Assembly: GCA_938003715.1 (NCBI GenBank)
Contig: CALKYK010000108.1
Coordinates: 1-11,807, forward strand
Length of the DNA stretch: 11,807 nt
From: an uncultured Gammaproteobacteria bacterium
GTDB taxonomy: Bacteria > Pseudomonadota > Gammaproteobacteria > Steroidobacterales > Woeseiaceae
Reading direction: 5' to 3'
Shown: piece by piece, positions 1-7,227 of the stretch
How positions within the stretch are numbered: position 1 is the first letter of the stretch
Layout: each line of letters opens with the position of its first letter
Translations under genes and position numbers: made by a program
The notes under the pieces: model-generated
Database searches by the model: none
The model's input: the letters and a program-made list of their open reading frames with translations, nothing else
What the model was told of the DNA's origin: nothing

Positions 1-1006
1 CGTCGCGCTCGCCGAAGTAGCGGTCGCCGTCGGCATAGGCGAGGCGCTGCGCATCGACCCAGGCGGCGAGGCGGGCGGCGCGGCCGTCTGCCGGGCCGAC
101 GAGATGATCGTAGATGGCGGCGATCATGATCTGCGCGCCGCCCGAGGACGGCGGCGAGCTGGTGCAGATATTCATGTCGCGAAAGCCACCGCAAATGACG
201 GGCCGCGCCATCGCCTCGTAGTTCGCGATGTCCTCGATCGTCAGCGTGCCCGGATTCGGTTCCGCCTGCGCCGCGGCGGCGATCTTCGCCGCGATCTCGC
301 CTTTATAAAATGCTTCCGGTCCCTCGGCGGCAATGCGTTCGAGCGTCTGCGCCTATTCCTCGTTGACGAGCAGGTCGCCGACTTCCAGCGCTTCGCCGCC
401 AGGATAAAAATAGGCGGCCGAGCCGGGATTCTCGTCCAGCCGGCTTCTCTCGGCCATGCGCGGCAGGTAGCCGGCGAGGCGCGGCGATACCTCGAAGCCG
501 TTCCGGGCGAGGCGGATCGCCGGCTGGAATACGTCGGCCCAGGGCAGCCTGCCGTGTTCGTCATGCGCCAGTTTGTAAAGCGCGACGGCGCCGGGCACGC
601 CGACGGATTTACCGCTCTGCCATGCAGTGAAAAAATCCATGACCGCGCCGTCGACCATGAACATGTCCACTGTCGCACCGGCCGGGGCCATTTCGCGCCC
701 GTCATAGAAGTTCAGCGACTGGTCGTCGAACTCGTAGACGAGCATGAAGCCGCCGCCGCCGATGCCGGAACTCTGCGGCTCGACGAGGCCGAGCACGGCA
801 TGCGCGGCGATCGCCGCATCGACGGCATGGCCGCCTTTCTCCAGCATCTCGATAGCCGCATCGGTCGCATGCGGATTCGCCGCGGTCGCCATCGCGCCCC
901 TGTTCCAGGATCGCTCGGACGAACCGGTCGAGGGGTCGGCGGGCCGTTCGGGCGAGGAGCAGCCGACGAGCACGAGCAGCGCGGCGAGCCGGTAGACGAT
1001 TTTCAT
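1..1006 (-). pseudogene. ggt: gamma-glutamyltransferase lipoprotein, interrupted by an in-frame amber stop and cut by the window edge
   Basis: Resembles the N-terminal part of the gamma-glutamyltransferase proenzyme, which cleaves or transfers gamma-glutamyl groups of glutathione-like peptides in the periplasm. The ATG at 1006 follows an AAGGA ribosome site with 6-nt spacing and starts a lipoprotein signal: hydrophobic residues 7-14, then lipobox L-V-G-C with Cys16. Family hallmarks follow: AMATAANPHATDAAIEML, GGHAVDAAIAAHAVLGLVEP, the SGIGGGGFMLVY loop and DGREMAP. After 217 codons there is a TAG at 355-353. The same frame then continues uninterrupted to the window edge with more family sequence (AQTLERIAAEGPEAFYKGEI, then CTSSPPSSGGAQIM), so only one codon is wrong. 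Family members usually have Leu or another sense residue at this point; TTG or TAC/TAT to TAG is one substitution. The catalytic Thr and small subunit would lie beyond position 1. This may be a pseudogene, a sequencing error or a readthrough site. Confidence 0.85.
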
Positions 1007-1082
1007 GGGCAATCCTTACGGCGTATCACGGAGGCGGAACGCCGCAATATACCGTATCCGTCCCGGCTGGCCAACACCGCGG

Positions 1083-1091
1083 TGCTACACT
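1083..1091 (+). promoter_or_regulatory. candidate extended -10 promoter of the methyltransferase gene
   Basis: TGC followed by TACACT matches an extended -10 element (TGn-TAnAnT). It lies 32 bases before the ATG at 1124, which would give a leader of about 26 nt. No convincing -35 is visible. The element closely resembles the one upstream of the symporter gene at 4036-4044, including a GC-rich GCGCC just downstream in both. Confidence 0.35.
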
Positions 1092-1123
1092 CGCGCCCTG
1101 TCGCGGCGCCCGTTTCGGATACG

Positions 1124-1819
1124 ATGCCGCTATTCAAAAGAACCTTGAGCGAATTCCTGTTTCGCCGTTTCGTGCTGAAGCACTACGGGTCGAACCTGCT
1201 TGTCGACCTGCAGCTCGACGCAAAGCGCGAAACGCTCGAGTACCTCAAGGCGAACATGGCGGATGCGCCCTATTTCGAAAAACATCCAGCGCTCGTCAAG
1301 CATGCGGTCACGGCCGCCGACAAGCCCGGACTGTTTCTCGAGTTCGGCGTCGGGCGCGGCAAGTCGATCCGCTGGATCGGCAGCTACACCGACCGGACCG
1401 TTTACGGCTTCGATTCGTTCGAGGGCATTCCCGAATACTGGAACGGCAACCCGATCGGCGCGTTCGCGCAAAAGAAACTGCCGACGGTGCCGGACAACGT
1501 ACAGTTCGAAATCGGCATGTTCGACGAGACGCTGCCGAAATTCCTCGACCAGCACGGCGATCCCGTCGCGTTCCTGCATGTCGACTGCGACCTGTATTCG
1601 TCCACGGTGACGATATTCGCAGCGCTCGGGTCGCGCCTGCAGCCGGGCGCGATCGTTCTGTTCGACGAGTACTACAACTTCCCGCGCTGGCAGCAGCACG
1701 AGTTCAAGGCGTTCCAGGAGTTCGTCGCGGCAAACGGCGTTCGTTACGAGTACATCGGCTACTCGGTCACGGGACAGCAGGTCGCGGTGCGGATCCTCGA
1801 GAATCCGCTCCACGCCTGA
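1124..1819 (+). CDS. class I SAM-dependent methyltransferase, TylF/macrocin O-methyltransferase-like
   Basis: A 231-residue cytosolic protein, predicted to transfer a methyl group from S-adenosylmethionine to a hydroxyl of a sugar or other small molecule. Motif I for SAM binding is LEFGVGRGK (72-80). An acidic post-I segment, GFDSFEGIPE (95-104), is typical of the TylF family. HVDCDLYSS (152-160) and LFDEYYN (179-185) supply the acidic residues that bind a divalent metal in characterised macrocin O-methyltransferases. The C-terminal strand segment YIGYSVTGQQVAVRI also fits. The frame is open far upstream to 104, but that part lies opposite the gamma-glutamyltransferase gene and is low-complexity Arg-rich translation, so the ATG at 1124, where family similarity begins, is chosen. 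The ribosome site is weak (CGGAT). It stands alone, divergent from the gamma-glutamyltransferase and convergent with the dehydrogenase, ending 12 bases from that gene's end. The substrate cannot be told from sequence. Confidence 0.85.
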   Translation: MPLFKRTLSEFLFRRFVLKHYGSNLLVDLQLDAKRETLEYLKANMADAPYFEKHPALVKHAVTAADKPGLFLEFGVGRGKSIRWIGSYTDRTVYGFDSFEGIPEYWNGNPIGAFAQKKLPTVPDNVQFEIGMFDETLPKFLDQHGDPVAFLHVDCDLYSSTVTIFAALGSRLQPGAIVLFDEYYNFPRWQQHEFKAFQEFVAANGVRYEYIGYSVTGQQVAVRILENPLHA

Positions 1820-1831
1820 GTCGAACGCCCG

Positions 1832-3886
1832 CTACCAGTCGGCGAGCGCCATTGCCGTCAGCTTCGGCCCCGTCTGGAGCATGATGTACTGCTTGCCGTC
1901 GTGCACGTACGTCATCATGCCGTAGTTGACTTCCCCCGGAATCTCGACGGCGCCGATCTGCTCGCCGGTCGTCTTGTCGACGAAGAACAGCATGGGCGTT
2001 TCGTCGCTGGCGTGGCCCGCGTAGATGAACGCGGTCTTCGTAACCAGCATCGCCGCGTTGCGACCGGTGCCGGTGGTCGGAATGTCCATGTCCCGCAAAT
2101 CCGGATGGTTGCGCACGCGGTCCGGCGTTTCTCCGATCGGCAGCTGCCACAGGTGCTCCCCGGTGTTCATGTCGATGGCCGTGATGTGGCTGTACGGCGG
2201 CTTGAACAGCGGCAGGTTGTCCGGGCCGCGTACCTGGTCAGAGCGCAGCGACGCCCAGTCGGAAAACGTGGAACCGGTCGGTTTGTCGATGTTCCCGTCG
2301 CGTTCTTCGCCGGTGACGATGATGCGCGAGGAACAAGCAGCGCGTGTGGAGACGTAGAGGATGCCGCTTTCCGGGTCGGCGACCGACGGGCCGTCGATGT
2401 TGGTGCCGCCCCCGTCTCCGGGGCACCAGTACGCGGCGCGATACCCCTGGTCGTTGTCGCGGTGCAGCGGCGGATTGAACAGCGGGCCGATCTTGTGCTC
2501 TTTCAGCGCCTCGATCGCGCGCTCGCGCAGTTCCGGCGTGAAGTCGATCAGGTCGTCGTAGGTCAGCCCCTGCATGCCGTACGGTGCCGGCTTCGTCGGG
2601 AACGGCTGTGTTGCAGCCAGTTTTTCGCCCGGCACGTCCGAGGCCGGCACCGGCGTTTCGACGATCGGCCAGATCGGCTCGCCGGTTTCCCGGTTGAACG
2701 TGTAGGCGAAATTCTGCTTCGTGGTCTGCACGACGATCGGCGTCGGCTGGCCGTCGATCGTGACGTCGAGCAGTACCGGTGCAGTCGGCGTGTCGTAGTT
2801 CCAGATGTCGTGGTGCACGAGCTGGAAGTGCCAAGCGCGTTCGCCGGTGAGCGCGTTCAGCGCGATGAGGCTGGTGCCGTACAGGTTGTCGCCGGGCGAG
2901 AAGCCGCCGTAGTAGTCGATGGTCGCGCCGTTCGTCGGGATGTAGACGAGGCCGCGCTCCTGGTCGGCGGACATCGGCGCCCACGACGAGATGTCGCCGG
3001 TCCATTTCCACGCGTCGTTCTCCCAGGTCTCGTGGCCGAATTCGCCCGGTCGCGGAATGACGTGAAATTTCCACAGGAACTCGCCGGTTCGCGCATCGTA
3101 ACCGAGGATGTCCCCGGGGACGTTTTCGACCCGCGACTGGTAGTAACCCTGTTCGTGCGAGTTGCCGACGACAACCACGCCGTTGACGACGATCGGCGGC
3201 GACGAGGTGGTGATGTAGCCGTGCTTCAGGTCCATGCCCTCGTACGGGTCATGGCTGTATTCGTAGTCGGACAAAAGGTCCGTCAGCATGTCGACCACGC
3301 CGGTCTCGGGAAAGCCGTCGACGCCGACCGGGCGGCCCCAGTTCTCGACCGGCTGCCCGGTTTTCGCGTCGAGCGCAGTGAGGAAAAATGCAGGCGACGA
3401 AATGTAGATGATCTCGCGACCGTCGACTTTCGCGTAGGCGACGCCTTTACCGTAATCCTTGCGCATCGAGTATTCGTAGCGCGGCGTTTTCGGTTCGCCG
3501 TAGGACCACAGGAGCTCGCCGTTGCCCGGGTCGAGCGCGACGACGTAGCGGCGCGGCCCGGCGACGGTGTACAGCGTGCCGTTGATGTAGCTGGGCGTCG
3601 AGCGGCCGCTTTGCGCATTGAAGCTGGCGCCGTCCCACACCCAGGCCTCTTCGAGGTCCTCGAAGTTTTCGAGCGTGATTTCGTCGGCCGGGGAATAGCG
3701 CGTATGCGCGGCGTCGCCGCCGAGATAACCCCACTGGCCGTTTTCGGTATCCGGCGCCGGTTCCACGCCCTCGCCGATGGCGCGCTTTGCGGACGGCCCG
3801 TCGCCGCCGGAACACGCGGCGATCCCGAGCAGCAGCGCCAGTACGCCACACCGGGCAACCCGCTGCAGCGAAGCTTCAATTTTCAT
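1832..3886 (-). CDS. PQQ-dependent (quinoprotein) dehydrogenase, lipoprotein
   Basis: A 684-residue beta-propeller dehydrogenase that should use pyrroloquinoline quinone to oxidise an alcohol, polyol or sugar in the periplasm and pass electrons to a cytochrome or quinone. The ATG at 3886 has a strong GAGGGGG ribosome site with 7-nt spacing; the frame is open further upstream but without signal or family sequence. A lipoprotein signal ends at I-A-A-C with Cys25. QWGYLGGDAAHTRYSP (51-66) is the usual opening of the domain. Propeller repeats of the form ALDPGNGELLW, GYDARTGEFLW and ALNALTGERAW follow. The family block GHETWENDAWKWTGDISSWA (284-303), HHDIWNYD (358-365), TTKQNFAYTF (388-397) with the likely cofactor-contacting Lys390, and AYWCPGDGGG (485-494) are present. 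There is no fused cytochrome domain (no CxxCH) and no adjacent-Cys pair as in methanol dehydrogenase. Closest in style to the membrane glucose/quinate-type quinoproteins but without their N-terminal membrane helices. Substrate unknown. Confidence 0.88.
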   Translation of the reverse strand: MKIEASLQRVARCGVLALLLGIAACSGGDGPSAKRAIGEGVEPAPDTENGQWGYLGGDAAHTRYSPADEITLENFEDLEEAWVWDGASFNAQSGRSTPSYINGTLYTVAGPRRYVVALDPGNGELLWSYGEPKTPRYEYSMRKDYGKGVAYAKVDGREIIYISSPAFFLTALDAKTGQPVENWGRPVGVDGFPETGVVDMLTDLLSDYEYSHDPYEGMDLKHGYITTSSPPIVVNGVVVVGNSHEQGYYQSRVENVPGDILGYDARTGEFLWKFHVIPRPGEFGHETWENDAWKWTGDISSWAPMSADQERGLVYIPTNGATIDYYGGFSPGDNLYGTSLIALNALTGERAWHFQLVHHDIWNYDTPTAPVLLDVTIDGQPTPIVVQTTKQNFAYTFNRETGEPIWPIVETPVPASDVPGEKLAATQPFPTKPAPYGMQGLTYDDLIDFTPELRERAIEALKEHKIGPLFNPPLHRDNDQGYRAAYWCPGDGGGTNIDGPSVADPESGILYVSTRAACSSRIIVTGEERDGNIDKPTGSTFSDWASLRSDQVRGPDNLPLFKPPYSHITAIDMNTGEHLWQLPIGETPDRVRNHPDLRDMDIPTTGTGRNAAMLVTKTAFIYAGHASDETPMLFFVDKTTGEQIGAVEIPGEVNYGMMTYVHDGKQYIMLQTGPKLTAMALADW

Positions 3887-4071
3887 CCTGTAACCCCCTC
3901 GATGTTCGCATCCTGGTTGGCGCCGCCTTGCGTCACCGATCTCCGGTCGGCTTTCAAGGCGGGCAGCGCGGTCGTTCGCCGCCGTGCCGGCAGTGTACGA
4001 CAATTGACCAGCGCGTTGGAGATCAAAACCCGCTTTGCTACAGTGCGCCGTCACACCCACCGGGAAGCCCG
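3887..4071. other. divergent intergenic region between the dehydrogenase and the symporter operon
   Basis: This 185-bp gap must hold promoters for both divergent transcription units. On the plus strand a candidate promoter is described separately. On the minus strand TACACT at 3997-3992 could be a -10 element for the dehydrogenase, with a leader of about 100 nt, but no good -35 accompanies it. A CAATTG palindrome sits beside it at 4001-4006. No riboswitch-like fold or long inverted repeat was seen; the symporter's expected leader of about 20 nt is too short for a glycine riboswitch. Confidence 0.4.
4016..4044 (+). promoter_or_regulatory. candidate sigma70-type promoter of the symporter-hydantoinase operon
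   Basis: TTGGAG (4016-4021) is followed after exactly 17 nt by TACAGT (4039-4044), preceded by TGC to form an extended -10. The -35 is only half matched, so activity would rest on the extended -10 or an activator. The predicted transcript would start near 4051, about 20 nt before the symporter ATG. Confidence 0.4.
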
Positions 4072-5487
4072 ATGTATGACACGTTTCTGGCGCTGATCAC
4101 GCGCTTAAGCGACCTGATGTGGGGGCCCTGGACGATGCTGTTCATCGCGTTCGTCTCGGTATACCTCACTGTTCGCACCCGGTTCTTCCAGGTTTCGCGG
4201 TTCGTCTACATATTGCGTTCGACCTTCGGTCAGATGTTCGATCGCAGCGGCGACCAGAGCGCGAATCGCATGACCCCGTTCCAGGCGACCTCGACGTCGC
4301 TCGCCGGCACCGTCGGCATGGGCAACATGGCCGGCGTCGCGACCGCGCTGTCCATCGGCGGTCCGGGCGCGATCTTCTGGATGTGGGTGCTGGCGTTCTT
4401 CGGCATGATCACGAAAGCCGCCGAGGTGACGATCGGCGTGCACTACCGCGAGGTCGACGCAGACGGACGCGTGCACGGCGGGCCGATGTACTACATCGAG
4501 AAGGCGCTCGGCTGGAAATCGCTGGCGGTGCTGTTCAGCATCGGTGTCACGATCAACTGCTTCTTCAGTTCCTCGCTGCTGCAGGCGCACACGGTGGGGC
4601 GCGCCTTCAACGCGAGCTACGGCCTGAACCCCTACCTCGTAACCGGGGTGATGGCGGTCGTCGTAGCGACGGTCGCGGTCGGCGGCGTGCGCCGCATCGG
4701 GCGATTCTGCGAGAAGCTGGTGCCGTTCATGACCCTTCTGTATCTCGTCGGCGGGCTGATCATCGTCGTCGTCAACGCGCCGGCACTGCCGACGGTGCTC
4801 GCCGACATTTTCCGCTACTCGCTGGCGCCCGCGCCCGCTATCGGCGGCTTTGCCGGCGCCGCCGTGCTGTCCGCGATCCAGATGGGCATGGCGCGCGGCA
4901 TGCTGTCGAACGAGGCGGGGCTCGGTACCGCACCGATGGTGCACGCGAACGCGGAGACGCCGCACCCGTTCCGCCAGGGACTGTGGGGCGCGGCCGAGGT
5001 GTTCGTCGACACGACTGTCGTCTGCAGCATCACGGCTTTCGTGATCCTGTCGTCGGGTGCCATGGCCGGCGGCAATTCCGGCATCGAGATGCTGCTGGAT
5101 GCGTTCGCCGGTTTCTACGATCCCGTGTTTGCAAATGCGTTCGTCTCCGCCGCGATCCTGACGTTCTGCCTGTCCACCCAGATCGGCTTTTTCGTCTATT
5201 TCGAAACGGCGCTGGTCAGGCTGTTCGGCGAGACCGCATTTCGCTACCTGAAGTGGATCTATTTCCTGCCGGGCGTGGTCTTCGCCGGCATCGGCAACGT
5301 CGACCAGCTCTGGGCGCTGGCCAATATCTCGGTCGCGGCGAGCGCTCTGCCGAACCTCATCGCGCTGCTGATGCTGTCCGGCGTGTTCATGACCTTGATG
5401 AGAGATTACCTGAGCGGTGCGAATCGCTACGCGACGGCGCGAATCGATGCCAGTCGGGAATACGTACGCATCGCCGCGGCACGATAG
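4072..5487 (+). CDS. AGCS-family sodium:amino-acid (alanine/glycine) symporter
   Basis: A 471-residue inner-membrane protein that imports a small neutral amino acid, or a related compound, with Na+. It is hydrophobic throughout, with about ten or eleven predicted helices. The family signature GGPGAIFWMWVLAFFG falls at residues 96-111 and is preceded by the conserved GTVGMGNMAGVATAL stretch (79-93) and followed by EVTIGVHYRE, HGGPMYYIE and SNEAGLGTAPMVHA, all typical of AlsT/DagA-like carriers. The start MYDTFLALITRLSDLMWGPW matches the family's usual N-terminus, and the ATG at 4072 has a modest GGGAAG ribosome site. First gene of a same-strand run: the aldolase-like gene begins 12 nt after its stop. 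Known AGCS members carry alanine, glycine or D-alanine; in this operon the cargo may instead be the compound degraded by the downstream enzymes, which is inference. Confidence 0.92.
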   Translation: MYDTFLALITRLSDLMWGPWTMLFIAFVSVYLTVRTRFFQVSRFVYILRSTFGQMFDRSGDQSANRMTPFQATSTSLAGTVGMGNMAGVATALSIGGPGAIFWMWVLAFFGMITKAAEVTIGVHYREVDADGRVHGGPMYYIEKALGWKSLAVLFSIGVTINCFFSSSLLQAHTVGRAFNASYGLNPYLVTGVMAVVVATVAVGGVRRIGRFCEKLVPFMTLLYLVGGLIIVVVNAPALPTVLADIFRYSLAPAPAIGGFAGAAVLSAIQMGMARGMLSNEAGLGTAPMVHANAETPHPFRQGLWGAAEVFVDTTVVCSITAFVILSSGAMAGGNSGIEMLLDAFAGFYDPVFANAFVSAAILTFCLSTQIGFFVYFETALVRLFGETAFRYLKWIYFLPGVVFAGIGNVDQLWALANISVAASALPNLIALLMLSGVFMTLMRDYLSGANRYATARIDASREYVRIAAAR

Positions 5488-5499
5488 GGAGACAACGGT

Positions 5500-6432
5500 A
5501 TGACCCAAAAGCGACTGGACGAATCCGCACACGGCGTCTACATCATTTCTGCCACGCCGTTTAAGGATTTCGGCGAGCTCGACCTCGACAGCACCGACGC
5601 CCTGGTGGACTTCTACATCGAGAAGGGCGTGTCCGGCATCACGGTGCTGGGCATGATGGGCGAGGCGCAGAAGCTGACCGCGGCGGAGTCGGAGGCGTTC
5701 GTCAAGCGGGTCATGAAACGGGTCGACGGGCGCGTGCCGGTCGTGGTCGGCGTGTCGTCGGCCGGCACCGACAACCTGGTCGCCCTCTCGCACTTCAGCA
5801 TGGACGCCGGCGCCGCCGGCGTGATGGTCGCGCCGCTGGCCGGTCTCGGGACGGACGAGAAGGTCTACAACTATTTCGCGGAAGTGCTGGTCGCGCTCGG
5901 CGACGACGTGCCGGTCTGCTACCAGGACTATCCGTTCGCCACGCGCACCCACCTGTCGGTACCGCTGTTCAACAAACTCGTGAACGACTTCGACCAGCTC
6001 GTGATGCTGAAGCACGAGGACTGGCCGGGGCTCAACAAGATCTCGGTCCTGCGCAACACGGAGCGTGACGGCGTGCGCCGCGTGTCGATTCTTTGCGGCA
6101 ACGGCGGGCTGTACCTGCCGCAGGAGCTGGCGCGTGGCGCGGACGGTGCGATGACCGGCTTCGCCTACCCGGAAATGCTGGTGGAGGTCGTGCGGCTGTA
6201 CCGCGACGGTGAGAAGGACGCGGCCGAGGACCTGTTCGACGCGTACCTGCCGCTGGTGCGCCACGAACAGCAGCCCGGATTCGGTCTGGCGCTGCGCAAG
6301 GAAGTGCTGCGCCGCCGCGGTATCATCAAGTCGGCACAGGTTCGCGCCCCCGGGCCGACACTGAGCCCGACCGATCACGACGAGTTGACGCGGCTGATCG
6401 AGCGCGTCGAAAAAAGAGTGGGAGAACGCTGA
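5500..6432 (+). CDS. DapA-superfamily (class I aldolase/lyase) protein, non-canonical
   Basis: A 310-residue TIM-barrel protein of the dihydrodipicolinate synthase / N-acetylneuraminate lyase superfamily. The Schiff-base lysine is probably Lys171 in VMLKHED. GITVLGMMGEAQKLT (46-60) aligns with the GxTGExxxLT substrate loop. The two threonines of the DapA GTTGE motif are Met52-Met53 here, and the YNxP motif is replaced by YQDYP (141-145); aligning on the proline puts Gln142 where the catalytic Tyr normally sits. It is therefore unlikely to be a lysine-biosynthetic DapA. A lyase, retro-aldolase or dehydratase acting on an oxoacid is more plausible. The ATG follows GGGAGA, which overlaps the symporter stop. 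Only 2 nt separate its stop from the SDR gene, indicating co-translation. Its exact reaction cannot be named. Confidence 0.85.
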   Translation: MTQKRLDESAHGVYIISATPFKDFGELDLDSTDALVDFYIEKGVSGITVLGMMGEAQKLTAAESEAFVKRVMKRVDGRVPVVVGVSSAGTDNLVALSHFSMDAGAAGVMVAPLAGLGTDEKVYNYFAEVLVALGDDVPVCYQDYPFATRTHLSVPLFNKLVNDFDQLVMLKHEDWPGLNKISVLRNTERDGVRRVSILCGNGGLYLPQELARGADGAMTGFAYPEMLVEVVRLYRDGEKDAAEDLFDAYLPLVRHEQQPGFGLALRKEVLRRRGIIKSAQVRAPGPTLSPTDHDELTRLIERVEKRVGER

Positions 6433-6434
6433 CG

Positions 6435-7223
6435 ATGGATCTCGGACTGACAGGCAAACGTGCGCTGGTACTCGCTTCCAGCCAGGGCCTCGGGCTCGGC
6501 ATCGCGACGGCGCTGGTCGAGGAGGGCGCGCACGTCGTGATCTGCGGCCGCTCCGCGGACAAACTCGAGCCCGTCGCGGCGCGGCTCGGCGAAACGGGTC
6601 CGGGACGGGCCGACTTCGCGGTCGTCGACCTGTCCGAGCGCGGCGCCGCTGCCGCACTGTACGAGCAGGCGAAGGACAAGCTCGGCGGCGTGGACATACT
6701 CGTCAACAACACGGGCGGACCGCCGCCCGGTTCCACCACCGACCCGGATTCCGACCAGTGGCGCGCGCAGATCGATATGATGCTGATACGCCTGATCGAG
6801 ATCACGAACCTGTGCCTGCCGGGCATGCAGGCGGCGGGCTGGGGCCGGATACTGACCATTGCGTCGTCGGGCGTCGTGCAGCCGATCCCCAACCTGGCGA
6901 TGTCGAACACGATCCGCTCGTCGCTGGTGGGCTGGAGCAAGTCGCTGTCGAACGAAGTGGCGGGCGACGGCATCACCGTCAACATGCTGTTGCCGGGGCG
7001 CATCCTGACAGAGCGTCTCAAAACTCTCGACGAAGCGAATGCGAAGCGCCTCGGCAGGAGCGTCGAGGAGCAATCGGCGGCGGAGCAGGCGACGATCCCG
7101 GCAGGTCGCTATGGCACCGTTGAGGAGTTCGGCAAAGTCGGTGCGTTTCTCGTCAGCGGGCCCGCGAGTTATTTGACCGGCGGGCTCATTCGCTGCGACG
7201 GCGGATCGATTCGCGGCGTCTGA
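6435..7223 (+). CDS. atypical short-chain dehydrogenase/reductase (SDR) lacking the YxxxK pair
   Basis: A 262-residue Rossmann-fold protein of SDR length. The nucleotide loop is degenerate: LASSQGLGLGIA (13-24) replaces TGxxxGxG, retaining the last glycines. CGRSADKL (37-44) resembles an NADP-preferring second strand, DLS (65-67) stands for the usual D-L/V, and VNNTGGPPPG (90-99) replaces NNAG. After IASS (142-145) the active-site region reads PNLAMSNTIRSSLVGWSKSL: Ser157 and Arg161 occupy the places of the catalytic Tyr and Lys. GITVNMLLPGRILTER (179-194) and the terminal YLTGGLIRCDGG (246-257) are standard for the fold. SDR-like proteins with a consistent S-N-x-x-R replacement form a recognised beta-ketoacyl-reductase-like subgroup with an imperfect tetrad, so this is probably inherited rather than decayed. 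Reaction unknown; an altered reductase or dehydratase role is possible. GGAG precedes the ATG by 10 nt; the hydantoinase GTG is 4 nt after its stop. Confidence 0.87.
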   Translation: MDLGLTGKRALVLASSQGLGLGIATALVEEGAHVVICGRSADKLEPVAARLGETGPGRADFAVVDLSERGAAAALYEQAKDKLGGVDILVNNTGGPPPGSTTDPDSDQWRAQIDMMLIRLIEITNLCLPGMQAAGWGRILTIASSGVVQPIPNLAMSNTIRSSLVGWSKSLSNEVAGDGITVNMLLPGRILTERLKTLDEANAKRLGRSVEEQSAAEQATIPAGRYGTVEEFGKVGAFLVSGPASYLTGGLIRCDGGSIRGV

Positions 7224-7227
7224 GTCC

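Noticed and set aside
1007..1012. TTG at 1012 as the start of the gamma-glutamyltransferase gene
   Set aside because: The ATG at 1006 has better spacing (6 nt) to AAGGA and gives a normal lipoprotein signal peptide.
104..1123. Long plus-strand open frame extending the methyltransferase upstream by 340 codons
   Set aside because: It lies opposite the gamma-glutamyltransferase gene, its translation is Arg-rich and without family similarity, and methyltransferase similarity begins at the ATG at 1124.
4045..4071. Possible glycine riboswitch before the AGCS symporter
   Set aside because: The expected leader is about 20 nt and no conserved aptamer sequence is visible in the 185-bp gap.
1901..4096. 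731-codon plus-strand open frame
   Set aside because: Antisense shadow of the PQQ dehydrogenase in GC-rich DNA; low-complexity Arg/Val/Asp-rich translation with no motifs.
4105..6657. 850-codon minus-strand open frame
   Set aside because: Antisense shadow across the symporter and DapA-like genes; His/Arg/Asp-rich translation, and it crosses two well-supported genes.
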